A stretch of 64,000 bases of DNA from Berberis thunbergii (Eukaryota; Streptophyta; Magnoliopsida; Ranunculales; Berberidaceae): positions 496,001-560,000 of the forward strand of contig QNQO01000596.1 of assembly GCA_003290165.1 (NCBI GenBank). Reading direction: 5' to 3'. The notes below the pieces were generated by a model. It saw nothing but the letters and a program-made list of their open reading frames with translations, had not been told where the DNA came from and did not search any database. Below are positions 22,757-34,351 of the stretch, piece by piece. The position numbers and the translations under genes were made by a program. Each line of letters starts with the position of its first letter. Position 1 is the stretch's first letter.

Positions 22757-24260
22757 ATGGAGATGCTGCAGAACCCTCAAACTGGCAGAGCGCCGCCCGC
22801 TCCACCACCGTCACGGGAGGAACCCATTCAGAACCCCGCGCCAGTGGCAGCCGCGACAGACCCAAGGGTGGATCTACTTTCAACCCAGATGCAACAAATC
22901 GCAGAAGTGCTGGAGGCACTTAAACAGCGAAATCCTCTACTAGTAAAAGGAAATCGCAAGCAGCGAAGGGCCCAGTCTCCAGAGAGCTCCAGAGAGCATG
23001 TTTAGGAGAGCCGCGCTCCCCTAGCAGCTTTTCAATGTACCAGAGGTGGAAGAGTGGCCAATAGAGACCCAACATCCAGAGCTGACAGACACGTCTCGTA
23101 CAACCCTATCCATAACGGGGCCATGAACCCAGACGTGCTGTTTAATCTCACGGTCTTTTCGTTCATGGATCATATCATGGACAAACCATTGCCAAACAAA
23201 TACACGCCACCGAAGCTGGAGTTTTATGGCAGGACAGGTGACCTGTCCGATCACTTGCGCTACTTTCAACATGTTGTGGCACTCAAGAAAGGGTCAGATG
23301 CGATAATGTGTCGATCATTCCCTGCCAGCCTGAAAACGTCAGCACTAACGTGGTTCCACAGCCTCCCTATGAAATCTATCGATTCATTCAAGACGTTGGC
23401 GATGACGTTCCTTACACACTTCGTGGGCAGCCAACGACTCAAGAAGAGTCTGCATTATCTGCTAACCCTAAAGCAAAAATAGAACAAGACGTTGAAGGAT
23501 TATGTCACTCGTTTCAATGATGAGTTGACCCTCATCGACGACGGTAGTAATGACACCGCCATCACGACTTTCACTCTGGGTCTGAAAAAATGCAAGTTCG
23601 ACTACTTTCTTTCCCTGGATCCCCCAATCAATATGACAGACTTGCTCAGGGATGCCCAGAGATAAATCACTTTGGGCGAGATGCTAGCCGCCAAGAGGAA
23701 AGCGGAGTTAGAGAAGAAACCCTCTGTCCCCACCAAGGACAGGAAATAGGGGAAGAAGAAAGAGGATGATGACGATAACAAGAGGAAACACACAGATAGC
23801 AAGACCGACTCGGGCTTTACAAGGCAGGGCAAGGCCTCTAATTATGTCGGGTCCATGACTGTCACTCCTTTCAATACCAGTATGTCTGACATCCTCGATT
23901 CCATCAAGGATTGAAAAGAGTTGAAGTGCCTGCTTAAGCAGCAAGGAGTCCCCGCTCGGCACGACAATAACAAATATTGGGCCTACCACAAGGAAGGCGG
24001 ACATGATACCGAGGAATGTAGAAACCACAAAAGAGAATTCGAGTACTAGATAAGGAAAGACAAGCTCAAAGAGTTCCTAAGCTTGGATAGAAGGTAGGGT
24101 CGAGCAAAGAAAATAACAGACATTGTCAAGGAGATTGAAAAAGAAGCTCTTGGCGTCATTTATGTCCTCCAAGAGGTCGATCTCGAAGGGGAGCAATCTA
24201 ATTGGTCCCGCAGCAGGACACTGACTGAGATGCGGACACCATCTCAGTATGAGAATTGAC
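22757..24260 (+). pseudogene. Tat gag (one frame, many nonsense codons)
   Basis: A single plus-strand frame about 500 codons long is broken mainly by stop substitutions (for example near 23003, 23481, 23664, 23749). Domains in order: a Pro/Gln-rich N-terminus; the capsid region with FMDHIMDKPLPNKYTPPKLE, FYGRTGDLSDHLRYFQHVVA and ALTWFHSLPMKSIDSF (23160-23390); an RFNDELTLIDDGSNDTA block; a Lys/Glu-rich linker; and a zinc knuckle HKEGGHDTEECRNHKREFEY whose first Cys has become Tyr (about 23975-24048). Gag packages the element RNA. The stops fit decay of methylated cytosines. Confidence 0.92.
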
Positions 24261-24319
24261 AAGTGCAACATACACGAGTTCACAGCCCGATCCCATTACT
24301 GACTTTTACGAAAAGGGAT

Positions 24320-24700
24320 CTTCAGGGAATACATTCTCCTCACAATGATGCCCTGGTCATCTTCGTTTTCATCACTAAGTAAGAGGTAAAGAGGGCCTTG
24401 GTGGACACAATAAGCTCACTCAATGTTTTGTTCCTCAACGCATTCTGCAACATGCAACTATTAAAGAAAGATTTAACCCTCGCCACCCACCCCATGGTCA
24501 AATTCAGTGGAGAGAAGTATTTCCCCATCGGGAAGATCAATCTAATAATGGTGGCGGGAGAACCACAATTATGGAACTACCTTGTCCAAGAGTTCATGGT
24601 ACGCTTCGTCCACCTACAACATTATTCTGGAAAGGTCATGGCTTCATCATATGTAGGCAGTGGTTTCCACTTTGCACCAATGCATAAAATATATAGCTAA
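24320..24700 (+). pseudogene. Tat protease domain, active site lost
   Basis: The plus-strand frame reads KRALVDTISSLNVLFLNAF (about 24388-24440) where an active protease would have D-T/N-G-S-S, so the catalytic Gly is replaced by Ile. A FSGEKYFPIGKINLIMVAGE segment follows. Downstream reading soon ends and no RT follows. Frame aligns with the protease remnant at 17800-18250. Confidence 0.85.
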
Positions 24701-26597
24701 CTAGGCCCAAGGAACTATCCGAGGAGATCAACCTGTAGTAAGAGACTACCATTATGCAACCCAGAAACAACTGAATTGTTGCAAATTGCAGCTTGGGCCC
24801 CCAGAACAAATATCAGGCACCGGGCCTAGACACAATAGGAGAATCACACTATGAGGGCGGAGAAGCCTCGATAACCAAAGTGCAGCTACGCAGAGAGCTA
24901 GAAGTCAGCACTAGCAATGCATTCCAGACTAGTAAAGATATAAGTAACAATACTTTAGCAAATGGGCACCTACTCTAAGAGCTATTAATCAACAACGAAA
25001 TGTCTGCCAGCATGAAGTCCACTATTCAGTGACTTTGTTAGCTTTAAAAAATACTTTGCTAGAGGGACTACACGATCCGAGCCATGACCATTTGAGGCAC
25101 CTTCAAGGCCGGGTTAGCTTAGTCTCTGCTAGGAGTTAAATTATTTGGTGCTTTGATTTTGTTTTTTGTTTTTGTTTTTGTTTTTATTTTTAATTTGAGT
25201 TTAGAAGAATTGTTTGTACCAGACACATTCCAGAAATAAAACAAAATTTATTAATTGCAATAAGAGTTATTACGAAGCTTGCCGACCAACTAGTGCATCA
25301 GTTTATATACTATAAGTATCCAAGTTTGTTGCAAGTATCTATCTGCTGAAATAAGGGTAGAGACTCCAATCCGCTAATCCGCCACCAGAATATAAGGTCG
25401 TGAAAGTAAAGCGTTTACAACAAAAGACGAAAAAGCGCACTCAATTCATTGGTCCATAAAATCACCTCACAAGGATGACTTGAAAGTATCAAGCAAAGTA
25501 CTTGAAGAAGGGCGTGAGTACTCCCTCGATTCTTTGCTCCGCCAATCTATCTCGCGAAGTGGAACAAAAGGAAGCAACAGAAAGCTGACGAAAATATACC
25601 TGAACAATGGGATCATTGAGGTGTCATAATGCTACCATATGGGGACGCCTCTCAAATGTGTAATGCCTGGGGTGAAGCAGAGATACCACCACAGGGACGA
25701 GAGTCACGACCTCCAATGCTCCCATCAACCATAAACTATCTGCGAAGACCATCCCTCGATAGAAGAACCAAATGAGAGAGTGCTTGAGCATTGGAAGTTG
25801 GAAGACAAACTTGATCCCCGAAAAGAAGTCCATAGCTCTTCTTTACAATGTAAGAAGATATTACAAGATCTCATGAGATCAAGCAGGTGCTCGCCCAGAT
25901 TAGGTAGCACTGCATAATAGCAAGTCTTATCAAGACTCATCGGCACAAATGTCAGAACATTCGAAGACTCCAGTAAGGGAAATCTTCCTTCAACCTTTGT
26001 AAAACCCAAAGGAAATTTTCTGGTAAGATGCATTTGATTAACAAACTCTATTATTCTCATTGCAGTGCTTGAACACAGAATAGCCAGCCTATATATAGGT
26101 GTAATGGTTTACAAAGTAGTGTCAGCCAACAACTACTTCAACATTAAATGTCATACGGAAAATCGGGAAAACGATGGTTCCAATTGTGAACTGCACTATT
26201 CTACATATTTTGAGTTAATGACCCTGCAAGCAGCCCCATTAACTGGGGGGAGTAATCGATACTAAACTGTCTCGCAATATGCGTTGTATCCCTGGCACGG
26301 TGATCTACTAATAATTTTTCTAATTGGGCCCCTCCAATAGTGAGCCCAAGCTTATGCCCAACACATGCAAAAAAAAAGCAAAGACCCTGAGCGCCCACAA
26401 AATAAGGAGCGCACCTACAAAGTACTGTCATTAAATCCATGGCATCAGCTCCATTATTATTTCGTTGATGTTCATTAAAACTGGTCAATCTATTATTATT
26501 CCGATCAATCAATCCGACTCTGGAATCAGAACGCCAGTTGAACTAAGTAAGTCAGAACACCCAAATTAGATTTACACGCTCGAAATCTTATTCTGAT
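24701..26597. other. Element 2 interior spacer (no RT/integrase)
   Basis: Sequence where pol should be. A short T-rich tract (TTTTTGTTTTTGTTTTTG) at about 25157-25190 precedes non-coding sequence. Small minus-strand frames (25725-26060, 26201-26512) are not recognised. Confidence 0.5.
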
Positions 26598-27570
26598 CAA
26601 AGCTTAGTCAGCTCTGACTAATTACAATAGCTTTCGGTCTGCTCTAACACCTAGCCCGCCAAAAGGAGACGACAATGGGTTAGAAAGTGGGAGCTTAGTC
26701 AACTTTTGTAATACCAAACCACGATGGCTTGACAGGGACCATCGTCTAACTATAGATGATGGTCGCCAAACCTAACCAAAGTTTAGTCGATTTTGATCTA
26801 TGATGATAGCTTCTGGCGCTCTCTAACGCTCAGTTCGTTAAACTAAACGGGTGTCAACAGTTTAGAGAATGGCAGCTTAGTCACCACTTTGATACCTGAA
26901 CAAGACTGTTTGCCAGGGATCATTGTCCAAATATGGGCAATAGTGACCGAACCCGATCAAAGCTTAGTCGGTGACGACCGATGACGATGGCTTCTAATCT
27001 GCTTGAAGCCTAGTATTCAAATAACAGATTCGGACGGCTTAGAAAGTGGGAGTCTAGTCAATGCTCTCAACATCTGATTAATATGACTTGCTAGGGGTCA
27101 GTACTCACACGTAGACATTGATCGCCGAACCCCGACCAAAGCTTAGTCAGTGGCCGCTGATGATGATGGTTTAGGTCAGCTCGAAGCTTAGTTCGCTGCA
27201 CACAGATTACGAAGGCCTAGAAAGTGGAAGCTTACTCAGTGTTCATGTAGCCTGGTGAAGACAGCTTGCCAGGAATCATTGGCCAACTATAGACAATGAT
27301 CACCAAAACCCGCCAAAGTTTAGTCAGAATGACTGACGATGATAACTTCTAGCTCGCTCCAATTCCTAGTCCGCCACGAACGGATCAAGATGGGTTGGAA
27401 AGTGGTTGTCTAGTCAGTGCCCTTGACGCCTCAGTGTCATTGACGCCTGATCAAAATGGCTTGCTAGGGACAACCATGGTCACCGAAACCTGACCCCGGC
27501 TTAGTCAGTTATAACTGGCGATAACAACCCCAGTTCAATTAAGCCTATTCTACGAATCACAGGTAAAGAC
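26598..27570 (+). repeat. Tandem repeat, ~180-bp unit, 5.4 copies, in element 2
   Basis: Units start near CAAAGCTTAGTC at 26598, 26777, 26958, 27137, 27314 and 27495, spaced 177-181 bp. Shared blocks are GATGATGATGGCTTCTGG-like, CCTAGTCCGCC, GTTAGAAAGTGGGAGC and GCTTGCCAGGGATCA. The same family is present in element 1 at 876-1745. It lies upstream of the antisense ORF's 3' end. Confidence 0.9.
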
Positions 27571-27979
27571 GAGTAAAAAGTCTGGTTAGAGCTCTGAAAA
27601 CTCGACTCAAACAACTCGCGAAGACTATTGTCTAATCATCTACAACGGTGCATGTGCTGGGACCATAGTCTGACCAATTAACTTATAATAGCAACAACAA
27701 CTGCTTGTTCAACAAACAGCCAAGCCGCCAGACAAAGGGTGTATTACACTCCTAGATCTCTAAGAAGATTCTGATCAAAATTGCACAAACTATCACAGTA
27801 CAAGGAATAAGAACTCTTACTAGTAGATAAATCATAAAACTTCTTAGCCTAGCAAAGCCTCTCGTCTGACAATTAATGTTGAAATAAGATATAGTAGGTA
27901 AAATTTAGCAAAAAAAGCAAATGAAAACAAACATGTGCAAAATACTATTCGTTTGCAAGCCAAGAAGAAAATACAAGGT

Positions 27980-30490
27980 TCACCCCCTATTAGGAGGAGA
28001 GTCAGAGACAATAGAACCAGATGAAGTAGGGGAAGAAGCAGGCGCCACATCTGTAAATGTCGCCCATTGATCCTCCTCATTAGGGTCGCATTATTCTTCA
28101 GACGAATCGAAGGCCACTCCAAACTCTACATATGCAATCTCTTTATAATAGGAGAGATCCCAGTTGGGATGCTCATTTTTCATCAGATGCAATAGCTGCA
28201 ACCTTCCATGCACGACTCAGTTGAACTCAAATGTGCCTTGTGCCTCCTTACGCCCTATTGATTCAGTGAGCTCCTGCTCCAGCCGTTCCAATTCACTCGA
28301 CAACATGTCAGTCTTAGACTGCTCAGCACCAAGCTTATGATTAACAATATTCAGCTCATTCTGCACCAGAAGGAACTGCTCTTCAGCAATCCGTGCACTC
28401 TTGGATGGCCAGCCTCCAAATGTTGACATCGGACAGTTCATTCACATTTGTTTTTGACCCTCTCGACATGCAAAGCCTGCAGTGTAGCCTGCACTCTAGC
28501 CACAGTCTCACAGGCAAATTGCAAGTCACGACGGACAAGGTTCAATTCATTCTCGAACCGATCCCTTGTGGACACTTCCGTCGCCAAGTCGAACTCAAGC
28601 GTTTCTAAGCAAACCTTATGAGCTTCCGACCTAATGCATTAGGACCCCACTCCAGTATCTAAGTAAGCTTCAAGTTGCTTCATCGACGACCCAATCTCGC
28701 AAAGAGCATCAGAGTATGACTTATGCAAGTTTCCAAAGACCTGCTCCATAGTATACACTCTCTTGCGAGCGACCTCAACTTCAATTCCAGATGTGGCCAC
28801 TTGGTTCAGGTACGACATCCCCAACATGAGATGTTTCAGCCCTTTATCAATACACTTTCCCATCGTTTCTTCCATTGGCTTCAGAGTACAGTTCACCAAC
28901 CAGTCATTCCACTTGCTAATATACTTCCTTGAAGTGTAAGAGATGTCAACCTCTTGATGCCAAGCTTGGTTGTTCATCCTTACTATATCTGGAGCAAACA
29001 GACTGATCCGAACATTTGGATGAAGATCTTTCGGAATCGAAATCACCCCAGCACCGCCCTTGACCTCTTCACTGCATCAGGGCCCTCGCCAACAACTTTC
29101 CTTTTGCCTGCAACAATCGACTTTCTTTCACACGTTGAATGGGAATCAGTTGATGGAAAAGAGGGAAGCGAGTTATTCCTTGGACCCATCATCAATTCAA
29201 TATGAGGATGAGAATGAGATGGAGCACAATACGTGTGACGAGAAGGAAACTCCTCATTATGACATCGACGATCAGATGACTCTTCAACGGGTTCACGATC
29301 GAGAGAAATGCAGAGCTCAAAGTCCTTTATGAAAAGGACGACCAAACGAAGCTTCCATGCCCACCTGCAACATCATTTTATTCAGAAACTTGGCCTGCTT
29401 GGTACTCAGTTTGGTTACATCCTCCATGCCCACCATTTGCATATACTCCCTCTCCAAGTCAGAAAGGGAAATAAGCGCATTGGCCTGAGCATCACACCCT
29501 CAGAAACAACGGTCTCATCAGGAACTTGTCCAATAACATCATGTCCCTCAGACGACGCAAGTGCCTACGGACAGGTCTAGGCAAAACACGAGACCTTTTA
29601 AAATGCACAAGAAAAGGAAGCGCCTCATTTATTTCTGCCCTACTTAAAAGGCTTGGAACCTTAATCCTGGGAAGTTTCCTCTTCCTCGAAGCAGACACGC
29701 CTTCGAGATTTGGCTTATTTACCCAAAAAAGAATAGGAGCCACTTGCCAATGAGTCCACAGTCCGCTGCATTCGACTATAGAAGACTAAATGACATCCTC
29801 TACCAGCAGGCAGGGCATGTTGCGAAACGAATCCAAAGTTGCTTTATCCTCAGCAGAAAGCGGCGAATAACAAAATCTCCCTACAAAAAACCACAAAGGT
29901 CAATCTATATGCAGTTAACACAAGCAAGACCTGAAAAGGAGTTGAACTCACTCAGTAGTCTGAATTCACATTCGACCGGACGTCCAACAAGCTCAAAGTA
30001 CGCCGAGTTCCCAGGAGCCATGAAACAAAACTTCTGCCAGGATTTAAAATCATCAAGCAAGTGGTTGAAGCAGTCTGGTGACATTAGCACACACACAACA
30101 TGCTCGTTTATCCAAAGAAAAGTAAGCAATTGCACCGCGCTCGAAGATACTCGAATGCCAACATCCTTAGCCTTAATCAAAATGACAATAATAATCCTAT
30201 ACTTATTCGACACAAGTTGAGTGGGTGCATTGCCAAGGTACGCCACGAACTCCCAAATCTCCTTGATAAAAGGAAAACAGACACCCAATTGAAGCATACC
30301 TCGGTGAAGACAGATAAACCCCTCAGCAGGGGACAATGGTGTCAAATCGGTGCTAAAATTGTAAAGCGCCAGATCATCATGAATCCCGTATGTGTTGTGG
30401 ATGACTTTCAGATCCGATTCAGAGAGCAACCTCTCCTAAAAAAACTTGCGACCCTTAGCGAACAATTCCAGAAAGCTGATTCCGGCCCGC
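27980..30490 (-). pseudogene. Tat-lineage antisense ORF (degenerate)
   Basis: This is a coding region on the strand opposite to gag. Reading down the minus strand: SWRAGISFLELFAKGRKFF near 30490-30440; ESDLKVIHNTYGIHDDLAL, then the conserved AEGFICLHRGMLQLGVCFPF and KEIWEFVAYLGNAPTQL (about 30330-30220); a Lys/Arg-rich middle (29743-29492); WHQEVDISYTSRKYISKWND (28960-28900); a coiled-coil-like NELNIVNHKLGAEQSKTDML region (28400-28230); and an acidic tail ending near 27984. Stops and frameshifts occur throughout. The first part resembles plant retrotransposon-associated proteins of unknown function, such as the antisense gene of maize Grande. Function unknown. Confidence 0.75.
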
Positions 30491-30773
30491 CATGAAAATA
30501 GTACAAGCTTTCGAATACGAAGGTTAAGCGAAGTCAAAAACACTAAAGACGATACGAAAAAACAGAATCTCTGAGATCGAAATAGTAAAGCGGGTACACT
30601 CCACAGGCAGAGGATCTATATAGAAAACAAAACTCTCGCATTTCCTTCTTTCAAGCTAACACACGCCCAATTAATGAAACTCGCTGCTCGAGGAAACAAC
30701 TCTGACTCAACCATCATGATTGCACAGTTGCTTCATGAAATGACCTAGTGGAGTGATAAGACGACCCACCAAC

Positions 30774-30786
30774 TTGGGGGAGTAGC
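30774..30786 (+). other. Polypurine tract of element 2
   Basis: TTGGGGGAGTAGC immediately before the TGATGATACA start of the 3' LTR. The same string with one change (CTGGGGGAGTAGC) precedes the element 1 LTR. This is the expected plus-strand primer position. Confidence 0.75.
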
Positions 30787-31433
30787 TGATGATACATTGA
30801 ACCGTCATCTGATAAGCACTGTACACGTGTCATGATAAACTCGTCAACAAAACAAAACATACTCGATTGCATACTCAATCCAGTGGGACCCAAACAACAT
30901 TAAGCCCATTATTGGCAGATTCCAGAACATTGGACCCAAATTGCAATGTGCCACTAAGCCCACACGTCACACGGTCAAGCCCAATACTCGTAAGCCCTGA
31001 TAAGGCAAGAGTAAGCCCTAATAAGGCAAATATCTGGGGGATTGACCCAAGAGAAGTAGGCAAGTAGTACATCGGTTTCGATTAGGAATCAAATACTAGA
31101 GTATAAGTCGTGCAGGGAAACTTCTTTGCATGCACAACACTAAAAAGGGAAACCTCTCCCACAGATCTAGGAACACAAGTCATGTAAGGAAACTATCCTA
31201 CATGGGCAGCTCCCAACTAGGAAAGGATCTCCAGCAATATCTTTTTCCCTAAACTACGCCACCAAAGCCTAGCTGAACAAGGACTCACGCTATAAAAGGG
31301 AGATAACGTAAGCCTTATCTAACTTAAGCATCGGAGTGACATCGGCCGCCACACAGTGGTCCTTGGCTCACATGTTGCTACTTGTGTAGGTCTAGGTAAT
31401 CAGTGAAGAAGGAGTGCAGGAATCGACTACATA
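30787..31433 (+). repeat. 3' LTR of element 2
   Basis: Starts TGATGATACATTGAACC. TATA-like GCTATAAAAGGG near 31289. It lacks about 60 bp found in the 5' LTR after GGGAGATAA. The end is decayed: GACTACATA in place of GACTACATCA. Confidence 0.9.
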
Positions 31434-32689
31434 ACTTCCTATTTTAAGTATTTTCTTGTGATTTTTTGAGGTTATTATAATTCAACAGTAAATTGGACAC
31501 ATTTATGTTGATCAAAAAACCTCTTTAGCATAAGAAACAGTTCAAGAAAGCTGACAGGTTATGACTCCATCGCGTTCCTCCTGAACATTTGAGTTTTTTG
31601 CTGTAGCTAGTGGATTTTTAAAAAGTGAAGGGTTCTTTACCATGATATCTTCTGTTTTAGGTATTGGCTTTTGTGATGAGCCTAATCTCGTTCAATCCAG
31701 GATATGTTTATCAAATCAATGAAAAATACTTGTCTGGTTTATAGAGCTAGATGTTATATATATATGTACTAACGCATTTAATGAATATTTTGAATAATTA
31801 GAAAGAGAAGATCTGAGACAAACAAGGTGAACCAGGATTAAAAGCAAATTCTATAGCTACATCACTCTGATTCGCTGCCCTTCTCTTATAGGGTGGAAGA
31901 ACGACATTGAGTAAGTGAATTAATATGGTTTAAAATTCTCAGAAATCGATATGTTCAAGGATGTTTATGCCCTACCCGGTGATAAGGTGGCTGTGAAATT
32001 GCGTGTGAGTTTTTTTGTTTGCATATTCTGCATGTTGTTGCTTCTATCATTTTAAAAGTTATTAATTTCTAATGTTATAAGTTTTTTTAATGAAATGAAT
32101 CGATAGTAGAGAGGCACAATGCATACATGGAGCAACTGGCCTTGCAACATCCCCTGGTCTTCGTTGGAGCAGCTACATATTCTAATGGAAATGTTGGATT
32201 GTCTGGTTTCGAGACCTGGAAAGATTGTTTAGGGAATGGGGAAAGCTCAAGTTTGTGAGGCTGGTACTTGATCTTCATCTTCGCAGTGGTCAGTCGGAAT
32301 CGTTTCATCGCTACAGTCGAGAGTGGAGGAATTACAGAATTAGCTAAATACCGCCAAAATGCGTGAGACATAGCGAGAGGCCCATGAGGCAACTAGGTGG
32401 AGTATGTTATTATGGGCTCTCCAACACTCAAGGATTAATTTCGAATCTCCCGCTACCATCGATGAACCAAGAACACCCCAACCCTAGAAAATGTGCCGAC
32501 ACATTAATTTAATTTGTAATAGATACAATACGGTTTTAAATTATTAATTTGTAAACTTAATCGTATTTAACTAAATTAACAAAATCACAATGCATATCAA
32601 ACCTCTGGGCGAGACAGTTCAATTAATAAACATTTCAAATTTAATTAAATAAAATTTTGAATAGAAATATTTCAAAATTATAAAACTGT
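31434..32689. other. Spacer with an unassigned exon-like piece
   Basis: Mostly AT-rich. Near 31935-32010 the plus strand reads EIDMFKDVYALPGDKVAVKL and is followed by GTGAGT, a splice-donor-like site. A short piece near 31890 (GWKNDIE) follows an AG acceptor. These may be captured host exons belonging to the CACTA end at 33167. The family was not recognised. Confidence 0.35.
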
Positions 32690-33167
32690 ATTTTAAGCGA
32701 CGAAAACTTTCGTCGCACAATAATAGATCAAGCAAGTTTTGAGGGACAAAATCCGTCGTCGCAATATTAGAGCGACGAAAAATGTCATTGTACCAACACA
32801 ATCCTAGAGAATCTTGAGCGACGAAAGTGTTCGTCGCCAATTTTTTAAAGTCGACGAAGTTTAACGCGATAAATTTTTAATCGCGTTATATTATTTTTGC
32901 ATGATGAAATGTTCTGTTTCCAGTTAAAACTAGCATCGTGTACCACTTTATTTCGCGATGAACCCTTGTGCGACAAATTTCACTGTCATCGCTCAAGGTG
33001 ATACTGAAACACCGAAGTTTTTTTTTTCATTGCGCAAATGTTTACAACACAATTTTAGTGTGACAATTTTTGCGAGATGAATGTTTAGTCTCCCAAAAAT
33101 CTACTACGACGAATATTTCTTTAGAGCATCGAATTTGCCTATGTTTGTAAATGTGTTTTTTGTAGTG
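32690..33167. mobile_element. Right end of a CACTA-type element
   Basis: Ends in TTTTTTGTAGTG at 33167 (complement CACTACAAAAAA). It is preceded by subterminal motifs GCGACGAAAACTTTCGTCGC (about 32697-32716) and further AGCGACGAAA/TTCGTCGC copies to about 32850. The left end was not found in the window; probably truncated by or joined to element 2. Confidence 0.75.
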
Positions 33168-33260
33168 CATGTTCATTCCCGCTATAGAGTTCTATGTTTC
33201 CCTAGCATCAAATCCAAGCATGCTTACTAGGTTTGCCACTTTAACAAACATATATAGATA

Positions 33261-33800
33261 CACTACAAGAAATTTGGGCCTTGGTGAAAAACGTTGTTCC
33301 TCACTGAAATATGTTAATTCGTCACCGTTCAGCAATGGTGATGAATTTCAGTCGTCACAATGTTCCTCACATAAGCGGCGTTAAGGAAAGTATTAGGTGA
33401 CGAATTCCTTACTTGTCATGGGAAGTTCATTTACGTGGCGCGTGATTCCTGACTTAAACTTACAGTGCGAATATACAATTACAACATGGGTGATGAAAAT
33501 TTCGTCACTGTAGAGTGTTTTGCATGATAAAAATCTGGCGTCACGTGTGGTGACTTTCTGTGATGAATCGTTATTCACTTATGTGATTTATATGTGAGGA
33601 ACATTTTGTTAGGATAGTGATTTAAATATATACTATGAACTTTTTTTCGAGGAATCTTTCCTCACTTATGTAGTTTATACATTAAGAACAATTTGTCAGA
33701 GTATTCATACATTAAAACTATCTACCTATGACGAATTTTCCCTCACACTTTCATTATATTTATGATAATTCAGTCTTCACCCATTTATTGTAGATGTCTA
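33261..33800. mobile_element. Left end of a second CACTA element
   Basis: Begins CACTACAAGAAATTTGGGCC at 33261, with subterminal motifs of the type TTCGTCAC/GTGACGAA and GTTCCTCAC/GTGAGGAAC to about 33780. No matching right terminus was found before 40 kb. Its cargo appears to be the STICHEL-like fragment at 33930-37911. It starts only 93 bp from the end of the previous CACTA. Confidence 0.75.
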
Positions 33801-33929
33801 CTAGCATGTAATCTTAAATAGTACCACCAATTTTTTGTGTAATGCACAATCTAAAATTAAAATAGTAGAATTTTCATTCATAAAAAAACTGTATTTTTTC
33901 ATTGCATCAAGTTACACTATGTTGATGTC

Positions 33930-34351
33930 CAAAAAATAACATGCAATAAACTTGGAGACAACAGATGTCGATCAAACCCTTGACCAGTCCAGTCATTCAG
34001 TTGATAGTTGTTCTCATTCATTTTTAAAGCTTTAATTTCACGATTCAGTTCGTCCTCCCTTTTTCGAGAGGATATCTCAGCTAATACCATAGACGCTATT
34101 TGGTTCTGACGGTTAAAACCATCTTGTGGCAAAACTTGATTCCTCTCTGGTTTCAATCGATTTAGTAATGTTGGGGCTCCCTTATCTCTCTGTAGCCTGC
34201 AACCATGCACTCTCTAATCTCTGCTCGTCAATAATGGTTTGTATTCTTTGCACTGGAGTTATTTGCTTACATTCTTTTGCGCCATGATTATGATTCCCCT
34301 CCAACAATGTTGGTAGCCCATTTGTAGCTTAGTTGTGTGCAATTTACCATC
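33930..34351 (-). pseudogene. Captured STICHEL-like gene fragment, C-terminal part
   Basis: The minus strand reads QRLESAWLQATE (about 34230-34195), then KGAPTLLNRLKPERNQVLPQ and DGFNRQNQIASMV, a LNREIKALKMN block and LLSPSLLH near 33945. This string of motifs resembles the tail of plant STICHEL-like proteins, which are DNA polymerase III gamma/tau-like and act in trichome branching. One small frame change is present. The fragment is separated from its N-terminal continuation (37632-37911) by the solo LTR at 34352-37626. Assignment rests on memory of the family, not a search. Confidence 0.65.

Larger units (their letters stand above)
21950..31433 (+). mobile_element. Non-autonomous Tat retrotransposon with both LTRs (element 2)
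   Basis: Plus-strand element: 5' LTR (21950-22654), PBS, gag, defective protease, an unassigned spacer, a 180-bp tandem array, a long antisense ORF, a polypurine tract and a 3' LTR (30787-31433). RT, RNase H and integrase are absent, so mobility would need enzymes supplied in trans. The LTRs differ at many transition sites and the 3' LTR lacks about 60 bp near its end, so the insertion is old. No matching 5-bp target duplication was found (GTTAT on the left, ACTTC on the right). Confidence 0.9.

Noticed and set aside
21945..31438. Target-site duplication for element 2
   Set aside because: The five bases flanking the LTRs (GTTAT and ACTTC) do not match; a loose ACTTGTTAT/ACTTCCTAT likeness is not in the right position.
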